A stretch of 64,000 nt of DNA from Dolomedes plantarius. Taxonomy: Eukaryota; Arthropoda; Arachnida; Araneae; Dolomedidae. The translations under genes and the position numbers were made by a program. Positions 55,730 to 64,000 of this stretch are shown piece after piece. Below the pieces are notes generated by a model. It was given only the letters and a program-made list of their open reading frames with translations. It was not told the DNA's origin and did not search any database. How positions within the stretch are numbered: position 1 is the first letter of the stretch; the number at the start of each line of letters is the position of its first letter. The stretch spans positions 219,562,279-219,626,278 of the forward strand of contig OU015493.1 of the NCBI GenBank assembly GCA_907164885.2, read 5' to 3'.

Positions 55730-56585
55730 TCCAAAAAGTAAATTCCTACCACATTTTTTTGTAAAACCAATTACATACTGTGAAAACTACATCATGTAAT
55801 AAATAATTACTTGATTAAATAAATATACTAATAGAAAATAGTTATAAAATATTTGTTAAAGAGTATTCCCCTTTTCACTAAATTTCTCTCTGTACAGTAG
55901 AAAATCCAACCATGTCGATTAATTTGTTATTATAGATATAAATAAAATAGGGTAGATTGCCTTGATAAGAGTACAATAATAAGTTTTTAATATTGAGCAT
56001 AATTTCAGCTCAACATTGAAAGCTGAATCAGAGACTTGTCTAGAATGACACCAAAATTTCCTCTTCACTATTGACAATAATGCTGTTTAAAGTAGAGAAA
56101 CACAAGAATAAAGATTGAATGCTAAGTAAAACATTTGCATACAAAATCTTAAATTTCTAAATTTAATTACAACATGCCATAGAGAGCATTAATACAGATG
56201 CTGGGTCAAATATAGAAATTTAAGATTTTATATGCTAACATATTATTTAGTATTCAATCTTCATTCTTGTGTTTCTTTACTTTCAATGTGAGAGTGATTC
56301 TCGATAGTGAAGAGAAAATTTTGTTGTCATTCTAAACAAGTCTCTCAGTCAGCTTTCAATTATTGTACTCTATAAAGGCATTCTAATCTATTTTATTTAT
56401 ATCTGTAATAACTAATCATTTAATTGACAGGATTGAATGTCTTACTGTACTCAGAAATTTAGTGAAAAGGGTGAATACTCTTTAACAACTAATCTATTAC
56501 TATAATAATGAATAAAGTAAACATTTATTATATGATGTAGCTTTCACAGTAATTGGTTTTACAAAAAAATGTGGTAGAAAGTACT
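55730..56585. repeat. Large imperfect palindrome 1
   Basis: 55730-56170 is matched in reverse complement by about 56190-56585: for example AATTGGTTTTACAAAAAAAT, AAGAGTATTC, ATTCAATCTT and TTAGAAATTTAAGATTTT appear in mirrored order. The arms are about 400-440 bp, near 85% by eye, with a loop of about 30 bp. No ORF; not TIR-like at the ends. Confidence 0.85.
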
Positions 56586-57585
56586 TTGGGATACAACTTC
56601 TGCATTGTATTTTAATAGACCATATCTTTTGTTACTTAATTGTCAAATTATGGTGGAGATCTGTGTATTAAATATTTTTTATTTGCGAGCAGCTGTTATT
56701 AGGGATAACCACAGTAAGAAATTATTCAAAATATACTATTTAGATTCAGTAATTACTAAACAATTGTTATGATATATTGTTTGATTAGTCTAGGTTAATT
56801 TGAAAAATGAGGTGGGTAATATTGACTAGCTGTCAATGTTGAGTGAAATGGCATAGATTATATTATAAAGCATGAAGAAACACTTAGACTTTTTGAACCA
56901 AGCTTCTAACCCAAATTTAAATTTTTTTAAAAATATTTTGCTAATGAGACTATTTTCACAGATCTTAACAATGGAATAGAAAACCCGTATAGTCAACAAA
57001 TTCATGGATAAACGATTCAGTTCTAAAAGCAAAAAGCCTGGTTTCTGTATACTGTTGTAACATGATTATTATAAAAGTATACAGAAACCAGGCCTTTTGC
57101 TTTTAGGGCTGCATCTTTTATCCATGAATTAATTGACCATACAGGTGTTCTGTTAAATTCTTTAGATCCATAAAAATATTTTCAATTTTAAAAGTTTTAT
57201 TAAATTTTTTTTTAAATTCTGGTTAGAAGTTCGGTTTGAAAAGTTAAAAGTATTTTATTGCACTTTGTAAAATAATCTATGCCACTGCACTCAACATTGA
57301 CAGCCAGTCAATCTTTGTATGCTTGCATCCTTTTTCAACTTAACTTAGATAAACCAAATAATAGACCATAAAAAAACATACACACTTGCAAACATAACCT
57401 TATTATAGTCAACAATTGTTTAATAATTAACTGAACCTAAATAATATATTTTGGAATATTTTTTTACTGCCCTTATCCTTACACTTTATAATAACAGCTG
57501 CTCACAAAAATATATTTTATGTGACAGATCTCCACCAAAATAATAAAAAAATTAAATACTAGGCAGAAGTTGGTATTCCAAATGA
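56580..57585. repeat. Large imperfect palindrome 2
   Basis: 56580-57045 and 57065-57585 are inverted copies; the centre is a near-perfect hairpin with GGTTTCTGTATACT and its inverse around a 21-nt loop at 57046-57066. Mirrored landmarks include TGGTGGAGATCTGT, AGCAGCTGTTATTA and GTCAATGTTGAGTG. It directly adjoins palindrome 1. Confidence 0.85.
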
Positions 57586-58227
57586 CATTAAACTATCTAT
57601 TAGCTCATCAACGAATGATCTAATACATCTATAAGCAATATTATTATTATTATTACTTCTGTAGGGAATTATGAATGAACCTCTAACTACTTCTCATGAA
57701 ATTCTGATAATTAAATTTAAAAATCATTTTAACATTAACTATCAAGAGTAAAATAACCCTTGGCATTTTATATCTTTATAATATAAAAATATAAAAATTT
57801 TTTTGGTAAGCAGTTATGATAAAAGACTTTCACAAGAGTCATGGTTAACTGAAGTCTCTGAACTGCACTTTCGGACATACCTAATACTTTAATAACAGGC
57901 TTGCCAGTTAAAAATATAATGAATAAAGGAAATCAATATCAATCCACAAATTACTGCAACCAAAGTTTATGAGAATGTTCGGATTAGCATATATAATATA
58001 CAAAGAGAAATTTGAAAATTTGAGTTGTTTATTAATTAAGAATTATGTAATAAAAATATTTTTTATGGTTTTTCATAGAAAAATTCAAATTTAAGTACAA
58101 AAAATAAATTTTAAAAAAATATATTCACAACTTTTGTGATTTTGCCCACAAGTTCACTGCTGAAAAAAAAAGGATATCTACAGAATAATAAAAAAAAATG
58201 GGTTCAGTGAGGTTAAAATCAACTTAC
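57586..58227. other. AT-rich single-copy sequence
   Basis: No ORF or repeat partner noticed. Confidence 0.4.
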
Positions 58228-58317
58228 AGATTATGAATCGAGCACACTGCCAAGTGAGTTGTGGAATCTTTTCATGGAAATCACAATGAGGTGAAGATGG
58301 ATTCCAGTTTCAGAATT
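58228..58317 (-). ncRNA. Candidate exon 3 of the minus-strand transcript
   Basis: On the minus strand, acceptor TGGTTTCTTTACAG, 90 nt, then donor GTAAGTTG (GT at 58227-58226). One frame is open for most of it (NSETGIHLHLIVISMKRFHN) and ends in TAA just before the donor. Probably noncoding or the end of a very short ORF. Confidence 0.4.
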
Positions 58318-59431
58318 CTGTAAAGAAACCAATATTTTCTTATAATGCCATAATAAACATTAGAGTCATTTGTGATACCAAGAAGCATTGAAAAGCAGAA
58401 TTCATTATAAATTTGCTTATCAGTGAAATAAAAAAGGTCGATCCTTAAAATTTGAAATATGATTTTTTGAAATTGAGTAACAATAGAATTGATGTTTGAG
58501 TAGTATTCAAAAAGTTATACAATGAGAAAAATAAATGTAATACAAATAAAAGAAGAAAAAAAATGTAGCATCGAATTTTTGTTATGGATCATATTGTTAA
58601 AAACTATGTTAGGGCTAAAGACATAATCGGTATTTTCAGTTTCACAGTTTGAAAAAAACAGGAAAAAACCAACTTTCTTAAAAGTTTTCTACAATTTTCT
58701 GATTTAACCAAACTTCTATTAACGTTTTAATTTATTTCAAGTTAAGTTGGGGGGGGGACGTCTATGCTTTGGGCCAGTAAGTTCTTATTTATTTTGCACA
58801 ACATGACAACTAAATACTCTCTAAAAGTCTTGAAAACAAATAGCTTATAAATAAGTTATTGAGGACATTCTCAAATTTTTAATGACACACACAGAATGCA
58901 AAAGTTTACCTAAAGTTTTAATAAATATCTAGCACACATGATGTTATCTAAATAAAGGTTCTCATCCTTGTCAGGTTATACAAGATTTTAAAGTTGAAAC
59001 TGACAAATTAAATTATATAAATGCATGATGACCAGCAATTTAATAACTTAGGAATGAAAAATATAATAACTTTCTGCATATATTTATATACATATGATTA
59101 TGCAATACTAAAAAATAAAAACAACTATAAATATTAATATTCAGATGTATGCTGATAAGTGCATGACTTTTTTTCCAGTTGCTTCTTTTATGCACTCATA
59201 GAGACTGCATGATTGAGCATAAATCAGAATTATGTAGTATGTTGTGTTAAAAATATGCATATCTGATATCTGATCTATAAGTATAAAATCAATAAACTTC
59301 TGAAGTCAATAAAATTTTGAAGAAAAATAGTAACTTTCTTTTTTTATAATTTTCTGCTCTGGTTGATTGGAGGTTGGGAATGGAACAAAGTCTGTATGTT
59401 TAAAGAGAATACTTTGATAGACATAATTATT

Positions 59432-59775
59432 CTAAGCATTCAAATATTTACTATATAATATACTACAAAATATCATCGATTCAGAACTATAATGAAAGGC
59501 TTTTTTTTTGGTTAATAATAAAGTCAGTTGTTCTGTCAAGAAGTCAATTATTGTATTTGGATGATCAGAAATTTTATGTCGTAGAACATCAAGCAATTCA
59601 ATTACCACATTTAATACATTTTCACCATCACTCATTACTGTTTTCATTTAATCCAAATTCTTTTAAAATGCTTAACATATTATTTATCTTATTTGTTTTG
59701 CAAGGAAATTTATAATTATTAAATTTTGAAATCTTACAATTCTTAACAAATGCCACAATATTAAGTTTTAGAATA
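59432..59775 (-). pseudogene. Unidentified coding remnant, two overlapping frames
   Basis: A frame reading KLNIVAFVKNCKISKFNN, then MLSILKEFGLNENS, passes by a one-base shift into MSDGENVLNVVIELLDVLRH and DHPNTIIDFLTEQL. Together about 110 residues of amphipathic, protein-like sequence with a single break. Family not recognised; it may belong to the transposase-like family at 61340-62445. It lies in what would be intron 2 of the candidate minus-strand transcript. Confidence 0.3.
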
Positions 59776-59784
59776 GCACGTTAC

Positions 59785-59838
59785 CTTTTGATGCTTTCCA
59801 CAATCCTTTAAGCCAGGCTGATGTTTTGTTGATCTTAT
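59785..59838 (-). ncRNA. Candidate exon 2 of the minus-strand transcript
   Basis: 54 nt between acceptor TTAACTTCGTAG (AG at 59840-59839) and donor GTAACG (59784-59783). One frame reads KINKTSAWLKGLWKASK; it is open in two frames. Small size and consensus sites make it plausible but unproven. Confidence 0.38.
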
Positions 59839-60181
59839 CTACGAAGTTAAATACAAACAAAAAGATATTTACTTTACTACAAAATAAAATTACATATTTC
59901 ATTTAAATACAAAAGAATTTGCATAAATGTATATCTAAATTAAACAGTGTTAGAATTAAGTTTCTGGAATTTGTATAACATTCAATTACATTAATTTAAC
60001 TTTTATATCCTTTACTAACTGTAGGCAAGACATTTAAGATCAACTCAGTTAATCCTACCCATTCTTTTACATCAATATATGCATTAAATTTGAAACGTTG
60101 AAAATTAAAAACAATAATTTATTTTAAATAACTGCAATTAGTTTAATCACAAATCTCTAAACAATAAACAATGTTACTTAC

Positions 60182-60450
60182 TCTTAAGCTGGAGGTAACT
60201 TCTTTTAAGAGGCACCCGCTATGAGTGAAGCTACCCTAACTACGTCACGCTTTAAAGTGGCAACCCGTGCAAAAGCGTTGTTCTCTACGTCGTTCATTGG
60301 TCCACGTAGCTGCCATTCATCCGAAGTCCTGCCTTTCTTCCCCGATCTTTCAAAAATGGCGGCGAATTTAAACCAAATATCAAATTCGATAGCTGAAGCA
60401 TTTTTTTCTGTTTTCATAAGCTTCTGGGAAGCTAAAAACACAGACGACGA
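60182..60450 (-). ncRNA. Candidate first exon of the minus-strand transcript
   Basis: A GC-richer block ending in a perfect donor GTAAGTAAC (GT at 60181-60180). It contains GCCGCCATTTTTG (60368-60356), a YY1-like site typical of 5' ends of TATA-less genes. A 78-codon frame (60441-60205) is open but stops before the donor. Confidence 0.4.
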
Positions 60451-60470
60451 CCCCCCTTTTTTTATATCAA
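60225..60470. promoter_or_regulatory. Promoter-like island, possibly bidirectional
   Basis: The only CpG-containing, GC-richer block in the 9 kb right part of the window. It has CTACGTCA (CRE-like), ATTGGTCC (inverted CCAAT) and AAAATGGCGGCG (YY1-like, also a good Kozak ATG on the + strand beginning MAANLNQISN). Open frames run on both strands. It may drive the minus-strand candidate transcript, a + strand one, or both. Confidence 0.4.
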
Positions 60471-60587
60471 ACCACCGAGCTACTCTTACAATGACAAAAT
60501 TTTTGTTAGTTTGTCATTATAAGAAATCTTAGTCATATGAACAGTATTTACAGTTTAAAGAATTCAAATCATAATGAAATACATCTC

Positions 60588-61300
60588 ATTTTCATCATAT
60601 TAATTTTACAGTAGCATATTCTTATACACATTGGAATGAAAGAAAAACAATTTTTAATTAACGGACCATAGTTAAAACAAACAAATCACACCTATTTAGT
60701 TCTTGTATATTTTTCAAGTTTATTCTGTTGCTAGTTTATATTGTCGTTTTCAAGTTTATATTGTTGTTTTGTTTTGTTTTGGTTCCTTATCCTTTGTAGT
60801 ACACAAAAACATTCATGTTTTTCAAAAGTCCATAGTAATCACACATGGTTTCCATCACTTGTTTCACTGACACATTGAATTTTTTTTCTTTTTGTTTCAA
60901 ATTTTGGTATTAATGTAATTTTGTTTTTATCAATGCATGTCTCGCAGAAGTGCCCCGAACGGACAACGATGACTCGCTAACTAATTTAACAATCCCTTCT
61001 ACTGCTTCAGTGTGACATGGAAAATTATTGAAGTCAATACGTTGACTCTCGTGATAGGTTCCTTTATAAACTGCTTTAGTTTTTCATCAGAAATGCCTCT
61101 TCATAGGAGATCCTGTTACTTTAACATCATTCCATTCAATCATATCAATATAATCCTTGGCATCAAAGTTTATACGTTGAATTAAAAACTTTCCTTCATT
61201 TGCAGTCCTTGCTTTTAGAATCCTACGTAATCCAAGCTCTCTTACATAACTGCGATCATCTGATATCATACAAAGGAGGAATTTTCTGAAGCAGATTTTT
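60588..61300 (-). pseudogene. Transposase-like family: inverted C-terminal copy
   Basis: On the minus strand encodes CMISDDRSYVRELGLRRILK, IDMIEWNDVKVTGSPMKRHF, and after a frame change HTEAVEGIVKLVSESSL. It is the inverted duplicate of 61970-62665, including about 250 bp of downstream noncoding sequence. It lacks the N-terminal half. Confidence 0.7.
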
Positions 61301-61339
61301 GTCACTGGATAAGGTATAAAAGATGGCATAATAGCACTT

Positions 61340-62445
61340 TCAACGGCAACAACCAACACTTAAACATTACTGTAATTGGATGTGATGGAACTGGCTTGAA
61401 CACTGGATTGAATAATGGTGCGATTCCTTTATTGGAAAAGGAATTAAGAAGGCCACTGCAGTGGTTGATTTGTCTATTTCAAGTAAATGAACTGCCCCTA
61501 CATCCTAATTAAAGGTCCAAATGAATTTGGAGGAGAAATAGGTAAACTACTAGAAAACTGCTATGAACTACCAGTCATCGAATTTGCACCTATTGAAAAT
61601 GACATTCCATTACTAGAAATTAAGGAAGATTTGCGTGTGGACCTAAAATATTTGTTAGAAATGAGTAATGCAATCTCTGTTGGGAGGTGTTCTTCTGATT
61701 TGTCCATGAGAAAACCAAGAAAACTTTGTCATTCAAGATGGATTAGATTAGCAAACAGAATACTTCCCTTGTATGCTGGAACAGAATATCCTGCAAAAAA
61801 TCTCCGAATACTGACTGAGTACATTTTGAAAGTTTATGCAGCTGTTTGGTTTAACCTAAAGCTGAAAGCATCTTGTATCCATGGATCAAAGCACCTGTGG
61901 AAACTTGTAAGCTATTCACGTTACCTCCATCAGACTCTTAAAAATTTAATTCACCCAGTTATTCAAAGAAATGCATACTTTGCTGCTTCTGAAAATCTCC
62001 TCCTTTGTATGATATCAGATGATCGCAGTCACATAAGAGAGCTTGGATTAAGTCTGATTCTAAACGCAAAGGCTAAAAATGAAGGGGACATCAGAAAGTT
62101 TTTAAACCAACGTATAAATTTAGATACCAAGTATTATATTGACATGATTGAATGGAATGATGTTAAAGTAACAGGACTTCCTATGAAGAGCCATATTTCT
62201 GATGACAAACTAAAGCCGTTTATAAAGGAAGCAAAAGAATCTGATCACGAGAGTCAACGTATTGACTTCAATAATTTTCCATGTCACACACAAACAGAAA
62301 GAAAGGATTGTTAAATTCGATACCGAGTTGTCCGTTCGTGACACTTCTGCAAGAGATGCATTGATAAAAACAAAAATACAATCTCAAAAGAAAATGCCAA
62401 AATTTCAAACAAAAAAACAATTCAATGTGTCAGTGAAATAAGCAA
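61340..62445 (+). pseudogene. Unclassified arthropod transposase-like gene remnant
   Basis: Begins within the protein: ITVIGCDGTGLNTG, LQWLICLFQVNELPL, then a frame change at 61490. The main frame to 62314 has FGGEIGKLLENCYELPVIEF, LCHSRWIRLANRILPLY, VIQRNAYFAASENLLLCMIS, RELGLSLIL and YIDMIEWNDVKV. Another frame change near 62300 leads to SARDALIKTKIQSQKKMPKF and a stop. I recall proteins of this pattern as a multicopy uncharacterised family in aphids, spiders and other invertebrates. The CDGT..NTG block followed by C-x-x-Q (H in relatives) resembles the D and CxxH motifs of hAT-like RNase H transposases; that is inference. Confidence 0.6.
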
Positions 62446-62665
62446 TGGAAACCATGTGTGATTACTATGGACTTTTGAAAAACATAAATGTTTTTTTCAA
62501 AATAACGTTTTGCTTTTAAAGACATTAATCACTATTAATATTTTTCTAAATAAGTGTGATTTGTTTATTTTAACTAATGCCCGTTAATTAAAAATTGTTT
62601 TTCTTTCATTCAATTGTGTATTATTAAGACATGCTACTGTAAAATTAATATGATGAAAATCGCGA
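61970..62665 (+). repeat. Right arm of a 0.7 kb inverted duplication
   Basis: Inverted copy of 60588-61300 with about 650 bp between the arms. Landmarks: AAAATTCCTCCTTTGTATGA and GAAAGAAAAACAATTTTTAA mirrored in both arms. Confidence 0.8.
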
Positions 62666-62679
62666 AATTCTACAAAATC

Positions 62680-63060
62680 AGTTGTTCTGTAATGGCATTT
62701 AACAGTTAGAAATACTTAGAATTGTAAGTTTCCTGTAAAAATATCGTATTTTGAATATTTTATTTACAATATATATATGTATATATATATATTATTTTAA
62801 TATACTATAAAAGAAATAAAAAAATACAAATTTTATCACTTTTTCATAAAAATATCCATTTTGAAGCACTTTGCGGTACTTGAAAAGATTTTAGTAGAAC
62901 AATAAAATTTTATTTTATATTCTTTATTCTAATCCCAAGAGGCAACTTTTGAAAACTATAGCATATTTAAATTTTAAAAAAAAGTTTTTTCGTTCCACCC
63001 TAGCGAACATGCACGAAGATTATCTTGAAACCGCCAACATGATCTGGTTTGTTACGGTAA
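62680..63060. other. AT-rich sequence with a short TA tract
   Basis: TA repeat at 62770-62792; otherwise nothing recognised. Confidence 0.5.
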
Positions 63061-63078
63061 TTCACACATCTAGCTTGA

Positions 63079-63157
63079 GTGGTTCGTAGCATGGGTGGTA
63101 GCGCTCTGGGTTTGTAACCTAGCGGTGGCGGGATCGAGTCCCGCGGCTGGCATTTTT
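63079..63157 (+). mobile_element. tRNA-like sequence (Thr-TGT-like), probably SINE or pseudogene
   Basis: A box TAGCATGGGTGG (63088-63099), perfect B box GGATCGAGTCC (63131-63141), a good anticodon stem-loop (CTGGG, TTTGTAA, CCTAG; anticodon TGT) and a good T arm (GCGGG, CCCGC), then TTTTTT as Pol III terminator. The acceptor strand GGCTGGC has no matching 5' strand, so it is unlikely to be a working tRNA. Confidence 0.55.
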
Positions 63158-63159
63158 TC

Positions 63160-64000
63160 CTCTCTTTCCCCTGCTTCAAGGCTGGCAAGCTGAAGTTCTT
63201 AGATTATTTCCTTCATGTTAATTAAAAAAATATATGTAATTAACATGTAGATGTTAGTCGACGGCAAAAAAAATTTTAAATGTCGTAAAAAAAAAATATT
63301 AATACATAGGCTATTTATGGCAATATAACCTATAAGAAAAAATATTTTGTTTACAAATGTTAACATTTTTAAACTCTCTTGCAAACTCTCTCTGACTGCA
63401 GAAATTCCAGGAACATGCTATCTCTTTTCTATATCTTTTACTAACAATTCTTGCTACCAATGGTGTTAGGCAAGCTCCCCAAAATAAGAACTATTTTCAG
63501 AAGTAGAGGGCATAAATATGGAACCTCTCCCCACATTGGAGATCTACGTCTATATCCGTTTCAAAATCAAAATCATACCCGTCTGAAATATGTGCTTGAA
63601 AATTAACAACTGCAAATATATTTTGGTAGCTGAGACACTTTCTTATACATTTTAGGTATAATTATAATTTGGTTACATGCACTAAATAGAATTTTATTTT
63701 TGCAGTGCAGGTAAAAACAAAAAGAGAAGAGTTTGATTAAGAAAAAATATCTTTAATATTTACTAGGAAATTCATTGTGGAAGTTGCTACGTAAATGTGT
63801 GACATCCACCGCTAAAAATAAATGAGTAGTGAAATAAGATAGATACCACTAATTCCTCTCTTTTAAATAAAGAGTGGTGCAACAAGGCTCCATTTTTAAG
63901 TAGATATTTTTTAAATTTCTCCAGTAATAGATAAAAAATTAACAATGAAACTACTTTTTGATTACCTTACACTTCTCACATAATATAATCTTTACATACC
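63160..64000. other. AT-rich sequence to window end
   Basis: No convincing gene. A minus-strand acidic frame near 63595-63500 (SDGYDFDFETDIDVDLQC) follows an AG and may be a small exon or element remnant; evidence is too thin to call. Confidence 0.35.

Noticed and set aside
63079..63157. A functional tRNA-Thr gene
   Set aside because: The T arm and anticodon arm fold well, but the 5' acceptor strand does not pair with the 3' strand; kept only as tRNA-like repeat.

Overview
This 64 kb window is nuclear DNA from an animal, most likely an arthropod. It holds one split, GC-rich host gene on the + strand, very long AT-rich introns full of transposable elements (TEs), many (TA)n microsatellites, and piggyBac, Tc1/mariner, Helitron, BEL/Pao, Ty3/gypsy and Penelope-like elements. 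The host gene is a Dscam-family cell-adhesion receptor, the 3' part of which lies here: three fibronectin type III (FNIII) domains, a transmembrane helix and the start of the cytoplasmic tail. No Ig10-like exon is seen between the FNIII domains. That fits the shortened Dscams reported from chelicerates, so a chelicerate is my first guess and a crustacean the alternative.

Layout. 1-5665: two Penelope-like retroelement pieces in opposite orientation flanking a broken Tc1 element. 5666-11622: a complete but mutated BEL/Pao LTR element on the minus strand. Host exons: 11728-11950, 22849-22944, 30667-30846, 30930-31217, 31294-31443 (transmembrane), 31520-31668 and 47443-47524, with a candidate terminal coding exon at 48420-48577. 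Splice phases agree at every junction. The introns hold a Helitron (12018-12693), a solo gypsy LTR (13660-14083), a foldback/MITE (16281-16906), a three-level nest (a deleted piggyBac holding a second piggyBac holding a Helitron, 17285-22478), two Tc1 elements with both ends (23172-24389, 27522-28933), a decayed mariner and two BEL fragments. The 15.8 kb intron 31669-47442 is almost wholly two gypsy elements: gypsy-A (32220-41540, minus), itself split by an antisense gypsy-B fragment, and gypsy-D (41597-47329, minus).

Gypsy-D is the most striking object. Its single 1308-codon ORF is open and its two 260-bp LTRs are almost identical, yet the reverse transcriptase domain is absent and is replaced by an Asp-rich segment, while protease, RNase H and integrase are kept.

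Downstream of the host exons are gypsy-C (about 48862-53085), a possible Helitron end, a tRNA-derived SINE (54080-54300), and then an AT-rich 9.5 kb stretch of different character. That stretch has two adjacent large palindromes (55730-56585 and 56580-57585), a third inverted duplication (60588-62665) built from an unclassified transposase-like gene family, a promoter-like island, and splice and poly(A) signals for a possible minus-strand multi-exon transcript (60450 to about 55250). All calls come from reading the sequence and recalled family motifs; no database search was run.
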